The notes beneath the pieces are model-generated. The model saw only the letters and a program-made list of their open reading frames with translations. It did no database searches and was not told the origin of the DNA. DNA of 64,000 nt from IMCC2047 sp041395865 (lineage in GTDB: Bacteria; Pseudomonadota; Gammaproteobacteria; Pseudomonadales; IMCC2047): contig JAWKZQ010000014.1 of the NCBI GenBank assembly GCA_041395865.1, positions 4,197-68,196 on the forward strand, in the 5' to 3' direction. Positions 51,634 to 61,272 of this stretch are shown here, piece after piece. Every line of letters starts with the position of its first letter. Within the stretch, counting starts at the first letter, position 1. The position numbers were made by a program, and so were the translations under genes.

Positions 51634-53424
51634 CTAGCTGAGCGAAGCCGGCGTAACGCGCAACACCTCATCAATCGTGGTCATGCCGGCGGCAATTTTC
51701 TGGGCACCGCTGATACGCAGGGTTTTCATGCCGTCCTTGATGCCCTGGCTGCGCAACTCGGCCAGGTCCGTATGGTCATGTATCAGCTGTTTGACAGCGG
51801 CACTCAGCGGCATCACCTCATAAACCCCCTGGCGCCCCTTGTAGCCAGTATCCCGGCACTCCAGGCAACCAACCGGCTCGCAGGCCTTGGCAGGCAACTC
51901 CGATCGCCAGGGGCTGGTCAGCTCCTGCCAGTCCGCCTCATCCAACACCGTCGGTTGTTTGCATGAGGGGCAGAGGGTGCGCACCAGTCGTTGCGCCATC
52001 ACCCCGAGTACCGTGGCCTTGATCAGGTAAGGCGGCACGCCCAGTTCCAGCAGCCGGGTAATGGCCGAAGGCGCATCGTTGGTGTGTAAAGTGGACAACA
52101 CCAAATGACCGGTCAATGCCGCCTGGATCGCCATTTCAGCCGTTTCCAGGTCGCGAATCTCCCCGATCATGATGATATCCGGGTCCTGGCGCAGCAGCGC
52201 CCGCACCCCGTCGGCAAAATCAAGATCGATATTATGCTGCACCTGCATCTGGTTGAAGCTGCTTTCCACCATTTCAATCGGGTCCTCGATGGTGCAGACA
52301 TTCACATCAGAGGTCGCCAGCTGCTTTAGCGTGGAATACAGGGTGGTGGTTTTACCGGACCCTGTGGGGCCCGTCACCAGCACAATGCCGTTCGGCTTCG
52401 ACGTCATATCATGCCATCGCCGGTAGTCCTCATTCGCCAGCCCCAGCTCATTAAAACTTTTCAGCAGCACATCGGGGTCGAAAATCCGCATCACCAGCTT
52501 TTCGCCAAAGGCGGTCGGCAGGGTCGATAAACGCAGCTCGACTTCATTGCCCTCCGGGCTTTTCGTCTTTAAACGCCCGTCCTGGGGGTGCCGCTTCTCA
52601 GCCACATTCATGCGCCCGAGAATTTTCAGCCGACTCACAACCGCCGTCATTACCTGGGCGGGCAACTGGTAGACCGTGTGCAATACGCCGTCGATACGCA
52701 GCCGCACATTGCCCTGCTCGCGCCGCGGCTCAATATGAATATCACTGGCACGCTGGGAAAAGGCGTACTGAAGCAGCCAGTCCACAATATTCACAATATG
52801 CTGGTCATTGGCCTCGGGGGATTTAAGCTGCCCCAGCTCCAGCATCTGCTCCAGGTTTGAAAGCTCAGAGATATTGCCGCCCTTGCCCTCGGCACCGCTT
52901 ACCGATTTGGAGAGGGCATAAAACTCCACCATATAACGCTGGATGTCGCCCGGAGCGGCCACCACCTGGCGAATATCCTTGCGCAACACGTGCCGAAGGT
53001 CAGCCTGCCATGCCGTAATATCCGGCTCGGCACTGGCCACCACCACTTCGTTGGCGCTGACCCCGACCGCAAGGATTTTATGGCGTTCGGCAAAGGCGTA
53101 AGACATCACCGCCGTCACATCGCGCACCGCAATTTTCAACGGATCAATGTGGTAATAATCCTGCCCCACTTGCTTGGCGAGCCACTCGCAAATGGCATAC
53201 TGATCCAGCGACCGGGAAGGTGTTGCCTGATCGACAAAACCAAAGTTGGCAATTTGCTCGATGGGATGCAAGGCTTTCTGGCTCTGCTCGCGCGGGCTGA
53301 TCAGGGCATGATCCACATCCTCCTTGGCCAGCCTGCCGGCGGCGGCCAGATCCGTTAACAGGGTACGAAAAACCAGTTTTTGCCCAGCCTCTGCAAATCG
53401 CTGGGTTTGTGAGCTTTGCGCCAT
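51634..53424 (-). CDS. Type II secretion/type IV pilus assembly ATPase (GspE/PilB superfamily)
   Basis: A 596-residue secretion ATPase. The N-terminal MshEN/T2SSE-N region is followed by the RecA-like core: SDIHIEPRREQGNVRLRIDGVL, Walker A GPTGSGKTTTLYSTL, Asp box TIEDPIE, Walker B DPDIIMIGEIRDLETAEMAIQAALTGHLVLSTLHTNDA and the four-cysteine zinc module (LCPSCKQP...GCLECRDTGYKGRQGVYEV). It powers extension of a pilus or pseudopilus. It is not beside other gsp, pilC or msh genes here, so whether it belongs to T2SS, T4P or another system is open. It starts with an ATG at 53424. Confidence 0.87.
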   Translation of the reverse strand: MAQSSQTQRFAEAGQKLVFRTLLTDLAAAGRLAKEDVDHALISPREQSQKALHPIEQIANFGFVDQATPSRSLDQYAICEWLAKQVGQDYYHIDPLKIAVRDVTAVMSYAFAERHKILAVGVSANEVVVASAEPDITAWQADLRHVLRKDIRQVVAAPGDIQRYMVEFYALSKSVSGAEGKGGNISELSNLEQMLELGQLKSPEANDQHIVNIVDWLLQYAFSQRASDIHIEPRREQGNVRLRIDGVLHTVYQLPAQVMTAVVSRLKILGRMNVAEKRHPQDGRLKTKSPEGNEVELRLSTLPTAFGEKLVMRIFDPDVLLKSFNELGLANEDYRRWHDMTSKPNGIVLVTGPTGSGKTTTLYSTLKQLATSDVNVCTIEDPIEMVESSFNQMQVQHNIDLDFADGVRALLRQDPDIIMIGEIRDLETAEMAIQAALTGHLVLSTLHTNDAPSAITRLLELGVPPYLIKATVLGVMAQRLVRTLCPSCKQPTVLDEADWQELTSPWRSELPAKACEPVGCLECRDTGYKGRQGVYEVMPLSAAVKQLIHDHTDLAELRSQGIKDGMKTLRISGAQKIAAGMTTIDEVLRVTPASLS

Positions 53425-53518
53425 AGTTTAAATTACTTCTTAGTGATGCCAGGATCGAATTACCTAGAGTATAGCCGCATACCACCGTCCAATTGCGAAT
53501 TCAGCCAATTAAATACAC

Positions 53519-54904
53519 CTAGAGCAGCACCTGGGTATCCCCCATTTGCGGCGTCGATGCTGACCAACCGAGTTCCTCCTGCAATAACAGCCGCAGCTGA
53601 TCGGATGCCTCCGGCTCGCCATGCGTGATGTAGCAGTGCTTGGGTGCCGCCGGTATCTTTTTCAGCCAGCGCAGGATCTCATCCCTGTCCGCATGTGCAG
53701 AAAGAAAATCGAGATTCTCAACGCGCGCCTTCACATCGTAATAACGGCCATGGATTTTGACCTTGGGAGCACCCGCCACCAAGTGGGCACCCCGGGTTCC
53801 TCCCGCCTGGAAACCCGCAAACAAAACCGTGTTGCGGTGATCCCCAACCATCCGCTTGAGATGATGCAGTACGCGCCCGCCCGTGGCCATACCGCTGGCC
53901 GCAATAATAATGACGGGAACCTGAATATGGTTCAGCCCCATGGATTCCTCGACGGTGCGCAGGAAAAACACTTCGCGCGATAATTCCTGGCACTGTTTGC
54001 GATTGAGCCGGTGCAAGTCCGGGTGTCGCTGCATCACTTCGGTGGCACTGATCGCCATCGGGCTATCAAGGTAGATCGGCACATAGGGAATACGGCCCTC
54101 CTGTCTTAACTGCTGAACCAGGTAGATCATAGCCTGGGCACGCCCCACGGCAAAGGCAGGTATCAACAGGCTGCCGCCCTGCGCCAGGGTTTCGCTGATA
54201 ATATCAGCCACGGCCGTCTGCAAATCGCGTTGGCTATGAGTACGGTCGCCATAGGTGGATTCAAGCACCAGGTAATCACAGTAACAGGGCGGCTCTGGCG
54301 GGTACATGATCAAATCAGAAGGACGCCCGAGGTCGCCGCTAAAAAGCACGTGTTTACCGGCTATTTTTACATCCAGGTAGGTCGATCCCAGAATATGTCC
54401 GTTGGGGTGAAAGGTTGCCTGCATATCGCCGTAACTGGCGGTTCCCTGCTCCTCCACCACCTCAAACAGGCCCAGGGCTCGCTCTGCCATGGCGAGGGTA
54501 TACAGGGGTTTTGCCGGGGCATGTTTGCTGAGGCGGTGCCGATTGCGGAATTCCGCCTCTTCCTCCTGGATTTTTGCCGCATCCCTCAGCAGGATTTCGC
54601 AAAGATCACGCGTAGCCGCCGTACAAAAGACCGGCCCCTTGAACCCCTGATCCACCAAAACCGGCAGGTAGCCACTATGATCCAGGTGCGCGTGTGTCAG
54701 CAAAACCGCATCAATGCTTGCTGCTTCAACCGGGAAAGGCAGCCAGTTCTTCTCCCGCAGGAATTTATACCCCTGAAACAGCCCGCAATCCACCAGCACT
54801 CGCTGCCCGTTTGCCTCCAGCAGGTAGCGCGAACCGGTCACCGTTCCGGCGGCACCGTAAAAGGAAATTCGCGGCAGATAATCAGAACGTTTTTTCTGTA
54901 CCAT
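53519..54904 (-). CDS. Beta-CASP metallo-beta-lactamase-fold RNA hydrolase
   Basis: A 461-residue metallo-hydrolase of the MBL/beta-CASP group (RNA-processing, YsiH/CPSF-like). MBL motifs: TVTGSRYLLEANGQRVLVDCGLFQG, VLLTHAHLDHSGYLP (HxHxDH), HPNGHILGSTYL, LFSGDLGRPSDLIM; beta-CASP: SPMAISATEV and IIIAASGMATGGRVLHHLKRMVGDHRNTVLF; LSAHADRDEILRWL (the C motif) near the C-terminus. It may degrade or process RNA but could also serve as a phosphodiesterase. I start at the ATG at 54904 after GGAGG; the frame reaches back to 54919. The start overlaps the phosphate cotransporter gene by 23 bases. Confidence 0.86.
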   Translation of the reverse strand: MVQKKRSDYLPRISFYGAAGTVTGSRYLLEANGQRVLVDCGLFQGYKFLREKNWLPFPVEAASIDAVLLTHAHLDHSGYLPVLVDQGFKGPVFCTAATRDLCEILLRDAAKIQEEEAEFRNRHRLSKHAPAKPLYTLAMAERALGLFEVVEEQGTASYGDMQATFHPNGHILGSTYLDVKIAGKHVLFSGDLGRPSDLIMYPPEPPCYCDYLVLESTYGDRTHSQRDLQTAVADIISETLAQGGSLLIPAFAVGRAQAMIYLVQQLRQEGRIPYVPIYLDSPMAISATEVMQRHPDLHRLNRKQCQELSREVFFLRTVEESMGLNHIQVPVIIIAASGMATGGRVLHHLKRMVGDHRNTVLFAGFQAGGTRGAHLVAGAPKVKIHGRYYDVKARVENLDFLSAHADRDEILRWLKKIPAAPKHCYITHGEPEASDQLRLLLQEELGWSASTPQMGDTQVLL

Positions 54905-56591
54905 CAAGCACCTCCCCATCGCCCTGTTGCAGCATCAGCCAGGCGGATAACGCCAGCAGCAGGCTTTTGTTAGCATGGTGAATCTCATGATTCATGTTCA
55001 ACTGAGTGGACAACTGGGCATCGTCACTGGCTCTCACATTAACAGCCATGTCAGTGGGGCCGCCCGCCGATTCATAGACCCGTTCATTCATGTTTTGGTG
55101 ATGGCGGTCATTTTCCAGCCGTAGCGACTCCAGCTCCTCAAGCTGGTAATCCCGGACATGAGATCCCAGCATTAAGATGACGAGGCGGCGGTAAAAGGTA
55201 ACGTGAAAAACCTTTTGCTGTTCGAATAGCCGATGCTCGCCGGCATCCAGGCTGCCATACAACCGAGCCAGGTTGCCGTGAATATCCTTAAAGGCCTTGC
55301 AGCCGTAAACCAGCGCCCTGACAACCTCCAACAATCCGGTCAATCGCCGTGCCTGCTGTTCGGCCAACGGTTGCTGCTGCATACGCAGTACGAAACGCAT
55401 TAACTCACCTTCCCTGTCCTTGATCAATTCGTATTGCTGATGCCAGGATGCCTCAGCGATGCCGGGCAGCTCATGTTGCAAGGCTGCCGAAAAGGCACTC
55501 ACCTCGAGCTGTTCGGCGGCAATACGGAAATGCTTGAGGTTATTTGCAAAGCCCTGCAGCAACAGCAACCTCACCTGTTGGTTTAAAACCGGCAACGCGG
55601 CTTCGGGCACATCCGTCGGCATCTTGTCGAGATCGCTAAAACCGCCCTCCGATTGCTTGAAGCAGCTTTCTATCCAGCGTGAAAAGGGTTTCAAAAAAGG
55701 CAGGAAACACATCAATCCCAGCAAATTAAAGACGCTGTGGAACGCCACCAGCGAATACAGGGGATCCGAGATAGACAGCAACGCCAGCAACTGCGGTAAC
55801 AACGGCAGCAATAAAACAAAGGCAGCGAGATCAACCGCCAGGTTAAAAACCAGGTGCGACAGCGCCAAACGCTTTTTCACCGCACTGCCTGCCAGGCTTC
55901 CCAGTACCGTTGTGCTGGTGGTACCGATATCGGCACCAATAACCAGCGCCGCCGCTTCCGGCAGATTAATCAAGCCGGCATGCAGCGCTGTCAGGGTCAG
56001 CATCATCGTGGCTGAGCTGGACTGTATCAGCGCCGTAATCAGCATACCGGCCAACAGGTATAAAACGGCTGGCTGGCCTTGCAACAGGCTGATATCCCAG
56101 CTCGCGGGCAAATCTGCCACACTGCCCTTCATCAGCGACAGACCGAATAACAACAGGCCAAGCCCCAGGACTATCCTGCCCAGCGCATAAGCGCGGAGAT
56201 GCGATTTGAGTAAAATCTGGCTCAGGCAGCCCAGCCCCACAAGCGGAATCGCGAGCTGCTCCAGGTCAAGCTTAAAACCCAGCATGGTCACCAGCCAACC
56301 CGTTGCCGTTGTACCGACATTGGCGCCCAGGATGACACCGATACCGTTATAGAGCGGGATAATCCCGGCGCTGGCAAAGGCCAATACCAGCAGGCTGACC
56401 ATCGAGCTGCTTTGCAGCAGCATGGTAATCACCACGCCGAAACCAGCGCTGCTGACCGGGGTGGCGGTAAACTGCACCAGCCAGCGTTTGAGCCGCGCAT
56501 CGCTGATAGCGCTCAGGCCGTCCTCCAGGCAGGACATGCCATATAGAAAAATCCCCAGCCCGAAGAGCATGAACCAGACAATTTCGGCCAT
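54882..56591 (-). CDS. Na+/phosphate cotransporter family protein (NptA/YjbB type)
   Basis: A 569-residue inner-membrane transporter. Two inverted repeats each contain the family motif QSSS (TMLLQSSSMVSLLV and ALIQSSSATMMLTL) with GANVGTTATGWLV and GADIGTTSTTVLGS. The C-terminal ~200 residues form a PhoU-like helical domain (LLLQGFANNLKHFRIAAEQLE). Mediates Na+-linked phosphate movement; in E. coli YjbB mainly exports phosphate. Stop codon falls inside the start of the metallo-hydrolase gene, so both are likely one transcript. Divergent from the DUF47-Pit pair. Confidence 0.87.
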   Translation of the reverse strand: MAEIVWFMLFGLGIFLYGMSCLEDGLSAISDARLKRWLVQFTATPVSSAGFGVVITMLLQSSSMVSLLVLAFASAGIIPLYNGIGVILGANVGTTATGWLVTMLGFKLDLEQLAIPLVGLGCLSQILLKSHLRAYALGRIVLGLGLLLFGLSLMKGSVADLPASWDISLLQGQPAVLYLLAGMLITALIQSSSATMMLTLTALHAGLINLPEAAALVIGADIGTTSTTVLGSLAGSAVKKRLALSHLVFNLAVDLAAFVLLLPLLPQLLALLSISDPLYSLVAFHSVFNLLGLMCFLPFLKPFSRWIESCFKQSEGGFSDLDKMPTDVPEAALPVLNQQVRLLLLQGFANNLKHFRIAAEQLEVSAFSAALQHELPGIAEASWHQQYELIKDREGELMRFVLRMQQQPLAEQQARRLTGLLEVVRALVYGCKAFKDIHGNLARLYGSLDAGEHRLFEQQKVFHVTFYRRLVILMLGSHVRDYQLEELESLRLENDRHHQNMNERVYESAGGPTDMAVNVRASDDAQLSTQLNMNHEIHHANKSLLLALSAWLMLQQGDGEVLDGTEKTF

Positions 56592-56685
56592 CCCACACCC
56601 TGCAATAAGAAAAGGATCAGGGGACAGTATAAATCCCTCATTTCAATTAATCGCGGAGATAAATCAACTAATCGCCCGCTTAAGG

Positions 56686-56714
56686 TTGGCCCCTACAGGA
56701 CAACTGCCTATAAT
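56686..56714 (+). promoter_or_regulatory. Sigma-70 promoter for the DUF47-Pit operon
   Basis: TTGGCC (-35, 56686-56691) and TATAAT (-10, 56709-56714) with a 17-base spacer, 70 bases upstream of the DUF47 start codon. The -10 is perfect consensus. Confidence 0.65.
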
Positions 56715-56783
56715 CGCCCCCTCAAGAAGCAAGCAACTCGCATGCTTGCTTTCATTGCCATCTGTCAAAGTCTGGGGGGATAC

Positions 56784-57461
56784 ATGGGCGGAGGTTTTTT
56801 TGGCGAGCTGTTCGGGCGTTCACCCGTAGAGCCAATACAAAAGCACATTGGCACCTGCCACCAGTGCGCCACTCAACTGTTGGACTTTTTCCAGGCTGTT
56901 CACAGCGATAACTGGGAAGAGGCCGGCAAAATCCAGAGCGAAATCGTAAAGCTGGAAAATGAGGCCGACGACATCCAGATGTCGATCCGGCTGCATTTGC
57001 CGAAAAGCCTTTTCATGCCGGTTCCGCGCTCCGATTTGCTTAACCTGCTCAGTACGCAGGATAAAATCGCCAACCGGGCAAAGGATATTGCCGGCATTAT
57101 GCTGGGCCGCCAGATGGCAATTCCCAAGCAGCTGCAAGAGCCGGTAATCAACTACCTGAAGCGCTCTTTAGCCGCATCAGAGCAGGCAACCGAAGTCATC
57201 AACGAGCTGGATGAGCTGGTTGAAACCGGTTTCGGTAATCGCGAGATCAAGATCATTGAAAACATGATCACCAAACTGAACGCTATCGAATCCGAAACCG
57301 ACCAGATTGAAATCTCCATCCGCGCCTCATTGTTTGAAATCGAAAAGGACTTAGCCCCTGTAGACGTGATGTTCCTCTACAAAGTCATCGAATGGATTGG
57401 TGATTTGGCAGACCTGGCGCAGGAAGTGGGTCAACGACTGCAACTGCTACTTGCCCGTTAA
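56784..57461 (+). CDS. DUF47 phosphate-transport regulator (TIGR00153)
   Basis: A 225-residue PhoU-like helical protein of the DUF47/TIGR00153 family. The N-terminal motif GGGFFGELFGRSPVEPIQKHIGTCHQCATQLLDFF and helices with KLENEADDIQMSIRLHLPKSLFMPVPRSDLLNLLSTQDKIANRAKDI and EWIGDLADLAQEVGQRL are conserved. Such proteins always accompany a Pit transporter and modulate it. The ATG at 56784 follows a GGGGGG ribosome site; the frame reaches back to 56742. The Pit gene follows after 14 bases. Confidence 0.9.
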   Translation: MGGGFFGELFGRSPVEPIQKHIGTCHQCATQLLDFFQAVHSDNWEEAGKIQSEIVKLENEADDIQMSIRLHLPKSLFMPVPRSDLLNLLSTQDKIANRAKDIAGIMLGRQMAIPKQLQEPVINYLKRSLAASEQATEVINELDELVETGFGNREIKIIENMITKLNAIESETDQIEISIRASLFEIEKDLAPVDVMFLYKVIEWIGDLADLAQEVGQRLQLLLAR

Positions 57462-57475
57462 CCGAGGGGAACCAC

Positions 57476-58741
57476 ATGGCTATTATTATTGAACACGCCA
57501 ATCTGTTTCTTATCATGGCCTGCTGTTTCGGCCTGTTCATGGCTTGGGGCGTTGGCGCCAACGACGTTGCCAACGCCATGGGTACATCCGTTGGCTCCAA
57601 GGCCATCACCATCAAACAGGCGATTATCATCGCCATGGTGTTCGAATTTGCCGGCGCCTACCTGGCCGGGGGCGAAGTTACCTCCACCATTCGCAAAGGC
57701 ATTATCGATCCCGCCATGCTGGAGGATACGCCGGAACTCCTGGTCTACGGCATGATGTCGGCACTGTTGGCTGCCGGGACCTGGCTGCTGATTGCCAGCC
57801 TGCTGGGCTGGCCGGTTTCCACCACCCACTCGATTGTGGGCGCAATTGTAGGCTTTGCCGTCGTGGGCATCTCCGCCAGCGCCGTCAACTGGGGCAAAGT
57901 CGGCACCATTGTGGCAAGCTGGGTGGTATCTCCCGTGCTAGCCGGCGCGCTGTCCTTCGCCCTTTTCAAAAGCGTTCAGAAACTCATCCTGAACACGGAA
58001 AACCCTTTCCAAAACGCCAAACGCTACATCCCCTTTTACATCTTCATGGTCGGCTTCATGATCAGCATGGTGACCATGACCAAAGGCCTGAAACACACCG
58101 ACCTCAAGGTGGGTTACGGCGAAGCCCTGGGGCTTTCGCTCATCGGCGGTTTTGCCACCATGATTCTGGGCTACTGGCTGGTGCGTCGTGTCGCTCGCAA
58201 CAAAGTCTCCGAAGACGGCGATCGCTTTGCCAACGTGGAGAAAGTTTTTGCCGTCCTGATGGTCTTCACCGCCTGTAGCATGGCTTTCGCCCACGGCTCC
58301 AACGATGTGGCCAATGCCATCGGCCCCCTGGCAGCCGTTATCAGCGTCGTTAACAACGGCGGCGAGATCCTGCAAAAATCGGTCTTACCCGGCTGGGTAC
58401 TGCTGCTCGGGGGCGGCGGCATCGTATTGGGCCTCGCAACCTACGGTTTCAAGGTGATCGCCACCATCGGCCGCAAAATCACTCACCTGACACCCAGCCG
58501 CGGCTTTGCCGCCGAGCTGGGCGCTGCGACGACGGTGGTCATCGCGTCGGGTACCGGCCTGCCCATTTCCACCACCCACACGCTGGTCGGTGCGGTATTG
58601 GGCGTCGGTATGGCACGCGGCATTTCGGCACTCAACATGCGCATGATTCGTACCATCTTCGCCTCGTGGGTCATTACGCTGCCTGCCGGTGCCGGCCTGG
58701 CCATTGTCTTCTTCTTTATGTTTAAGGGGATGTTCGGGTAG
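57476..58741 (+). CDS. pit: Low-affinity inorganic phosphate transporter (Pit)
   Basis: A 421-residue PiT-family permease that carries metal-phosphate complexes by proton symport. The two inverted-repeat signatures are GVGANDVANAMGTSVGSKAITIKQAIIIAMVFEFAGA and HGSNDVANAIGPLAAVI, with SATTIVGA-like GWPVSTTHSIVGAIVGFAVV and TGLPISTTHTLVGAVLGVG. About 10 membrane helices with a hydrophilic loop after helix 6. Close to the bacterial two-gene DUF47-Pit module. Confidence 0.9.
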   Translation: MAIIIEHANLFLIMACCFGLFMAWGVGANDVANAMGTSVGSKAITIKQAIIIAMVFEFAGAYLAGGEVTSTIRKGIIDPAMLEDTPELLVYGMMSALLAAGTWLLIASLLGWPVSTTHSIVGAIVGFAVVGISASAVNWGKVGTIVASWVVSPVLAGALSFALFKSVQKLILNTENPFQNAKRYIPFYIFMVGFMISMVTMTKGLKHTDLKVGYGEALGLSLIGGFATMILGYWLVRRVARNKVSEDGDRFANVEKVFAVLMVFTACSMAFAHGSNDVANAIGPLAAVISVVNNGGEILQKSVLPGWVLLLGGGGIVLGLATYGFKVIATIGRKITHLTPSRGFAAELGAATTVVIASGTGLPISTTHTLVGAVLGVGMARGISALNMRMIRTIFASWVITLPAGAGLAIVFFFMFKGMFG

Positions 58742-58775
58742 AGCCTAACCCGCTGGCTTTTGCTATGCTTGGGCC

Positions 58776-59924
58776 ATGCAGAACTCAATACCTGATCTAC
58801 TCACATTAATGCAGCAGCTGATCGAGACGCCCTCGGTCAGTTGCACCAACCCGGCGATTGACCAGAGCAACCGGGCGGTGATCGACCGGCTTGCCCAGTG
58901 GCTGGAAGACCTCGGCTTCCGCTGCGAAATCTGCCCGATCCCCGCACAACCCCACAAGGCCAACCTGATCGCAACGCTCGGCGAAGGCCCCGGCGGACTG
59001 GTATTGGCGGGACACACCGACACGGTGCCCTTCGACGAAGCGCTCTGGCAGCATAACCCGCTCGGCATGACCGAAGATAACGGCCGCCTTTACGGCCTCG
59101 GCACCAGCGATATGAAGGGATTTTTCCCCATCGCCATTGAAGCCGCCAAAAAGTTTCTGGACACGCCGCTCAAGCAGCCACTGATTATTCTCGCCACCGC
59201 CGATGAAGAAAGCTCGATGGCCGGCGCCAAAGCGCTGGCGGACATGGGCCGCCCGCTGGCGCGCCACGCCATTATCGGCGAACCGACCGGCATGCGCCCA
59301 ATCCGCATGCATAAAGGCATGATGATGGAGGAGGTACGCCTGCTGGGTAAGTCAGGGCACTCCTCAAACCCGGCCTGGGGCACCAATGCGCTGGACGCCA
59401 TGCACGCCGTGATGGGCGAACTGATGACGCTGCGCCGGGAACTGCAACGCGATTACAACAACAGTCACTTCGATGTCAGTTTCCCGACCCTGAACCTGGG
59501 TTGCATTCACGGTGGCGACAACCCCAATCGCATCTGCGGACACACCGAACTGCAATTTGACCTGCGTCCCCTGCCCGGCATGTCGCTGGATCATTTACGG
59601 GAAACACTGGATACACGCCTGCGAGCAGTCGCCGACCAGCACCAGGTGCAATTTGAAATGCAAAACCTGTTCGGCATCCCGCCCTTTGAAACCGAAGCCA
59701 GCCGCGAAATCGTCAAGGTCGCCGAAAAACTCACCGGCCACCGCGCCACCAGCGTCAACTTTGGCACCGAAGCGCCCTTCCTGACCCAGATGGGTATGGA
59801 CACCATCGTGCTCGGGCCGGGCGATATCGATCAGGCCCACCAACCGGATGAATATTTATCAATCGACCGGATTCAGCCTACAATTGGCCTGCTGGAAGCA
59901 ATGATTAAACGTTTCTGCCTATAA
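58776..59924 (+). CDS. argE: Acetylornithine deacetylase
   Basis: A 382-residue M20-family zinc hydrolase that removes acetyl from N-acetylornithine in arginine synthesis. Metal and catalytic residues are visible: LAGHTDTVPFD (first His and Asp), GLGTSDMKGFF, ATADEESSMAGA (Glu-Glu), GEPTGMRP, and HQPDEYLSID near the C-terminus. GKSGHSSNPAWGTNALDAMHAVM marks the dimerisation domain. Size fits E. coli ArgE (383). The argA gene follows by 18 bases. Confidence 0.94.
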   Translation: MQNSIPDLLTLMQQLIETPSVSCTNPAIDQSNRAVIDRLAQWLEDLGFRCEICPIPAQPHKANLIATLGEGPGGLVLAGHTDTVPFDEALWQHNPLGMTEDNGRLYGLGTSDMKGFFPIAIEAAKKFLDTPLKQPLIILATADEESSMAGAKALADMGRPLARHAIIGEPTGMRPIRMHKGMMMEEVRLLGKSGHSSNPAWGTNALDAMHAVMGELMTLRRELQRDYNNSHFDVSFPTLNLGCIHGGDNPNRICGHTELQFDLRPLPGMSLDHLRETLDTRLRAVADQHQVQFEMQNLFGIPPFETEASREIVKVAEKLTGHRATSVNFGTEAPFLTQMGMDTIVLGPGDIDQAHQPDEYLSIDRIQPTIGLLEAMIKRFCL

Positions 59925-59942
59925 ACTCGCCGGATACCTTTC

Positions 59943-61256
59943 ATGAGCAGGGATACCAAAGCCTACGTCAACTGGTTTAGAAACTCCGCCCCTTACATTC
60001 ACGCCAACCGCAACAAAACCATGGTGCTGATGCTGGGCGGCGAAGCGGCGCAACACGGCCACTTTAACGACATCATCCACGATATCGCCCTGCTCCACAG
60101 CCTCGGCGTCAAGCTGGTGATTGTGTACGGCTCACGGCCGCAAATTGACCAGCGCCTGCAGGCCGCCGGCATAAAAAGCGAATTCCACCGCGACCTGCGT
60201 ATTACCGACCAGACCACCCTGGACTGCGTCAAGGCAGCCACCGGATCGCTGCGCGCTGAAATCGAAGCCCTGCTCAGCATGGGGCTGGCGAACTCCCCCA
60301 TGCACGGCGCGCGGTTGCGGATCGCCAGCGGCAACCTGATCAGCGCCAAGCCGGTCGGCATACTCGACGGCGTCGATTTCCACTTTACCGGCGAAGTCCG
60401 TCGCGTCGATTGCGAAGGTATCCGCCATCAATTGAATCAGGGTTCCATTGTACTGCTCCCGCCGCTGGGCTATTCACGCACCGGCGAAGTGTTCAATCTC
60501 AGCTCTGAGGACCTGGCGACCGAGGTTGCGATCGCCCTGCAGGCCGACAAGTTGCTCCTGATGTACGGCGAACAGGGCGTTACCGACAGCGACGGTAAAC
60601 TGATCCGCGAACTGAACACCGATGAAACCCAGCAACTCATCCTCGATGGCCGGCAGTGCACTGAAATTCAGCGCCACCTCAAGGCGGCTTATCGCGCCTG
60701 CCATGCTGGCATCCAGCGCACGCACCTGGTCAGCTATGCCGAAGACGGTGCGCTGTTATCGGAACTGTATTCGCGAGACGGCTCCGGCACCCTGGTCACC
60801 GTGCAAAGCTACGAACGCATCCGCCAGGCGCAGCCGAGCGACGCTGCCGGCATTATCGAATTAATCCGCCCCCTGGAGGAGAAAGGCGTGCTGGTACGGC
60901 GCTCCCGCGAACGCCTGGAGAGCGAAATCGAGCGCTTCACCGTAATCGAACGCGATGAGACCGTGATCGGCTGTGCCGCGCTGTATCCCTTTGAGGACGA
61001 CCAGTCTGCAGAGTTGGCCTGTGTGGTGGTGCACCCGGATTACCAACGGGCCAACCGCGGTGAACAGCTGCTGGATCAGGTGGTGGTCCAGGCCAAAGTC
61101 CTGCAGTTAAAACGCCTGCTGGTGCTTACCACCCAAACCGCCCACTGGTTCCTGGAACGGGGTTTCGTAAGATCCTCCGTGGATGCCCTGCCGGAAAGAA
61201 AGCGCTCCCTGTACAACTGGCAGCGTAATTCCAGCGTGTTCGAACGGGCACTCTAG
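59943..61256 (+). CDS. argA: N-acetylglutamate synthase
   Basis: A 437-residue fusion of an amino acid kinase fold (ArgB-like; KTMVLMLGGEAAQHGHFNDIIHDIALLHSLGVKLVIVYGSRPQID) and a C-terminal GNAT acetyltransferase (about residues 295-437; AACVVVHPDYQRANRGEQLLDQVV, LTTQTAHWFLERGFV). It acetylates glutamate in the first step of arginine synthesis and is inhibited by arginine. Matches the classical gammaproteobacterial ArgA. Likely cotranscribed with argE. Confidence 0.94.
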   Translation: MSRDTKAYVNWFRNSAPYIHANRNKTMVLMLGGEAAQHGHFNDIIHDIALLHSLGVKLVIVYGSRPQIDQRLQAAGIKSEFHRDLRITDQTTLDCVKAATGSLRAEIEALLSMGLANSPMHGARLRIASGNLISAKPVGILDGVDFHFTGEVRRVDCEGIRHQLNQGSIVLLPPLGYSRTGEVFNLSSEDLATEVAIALQADKLLLMYGEQGVTDSDGKLIRELNTDETQQLILDGRQCTEIQRHLKAAYRACHAGIQRTHLVSYAEDGALLSELYSRDGSGTLVTVQSYERIRQAQPSDAAGIIELIRPLEEKGVLVRRSRERLESEIERFTVIERDETVIGCAALYPFEDDQSAELACVVVHPDYQRANRGEQLLDQVVVQAKVLQLKRLLVLTTQTAHWFLERGFVRSSVDALPERKRSLYNWQRNSSVFERAL

Positions 61257-61272
61257 GTCAAGACTCCCCGGT

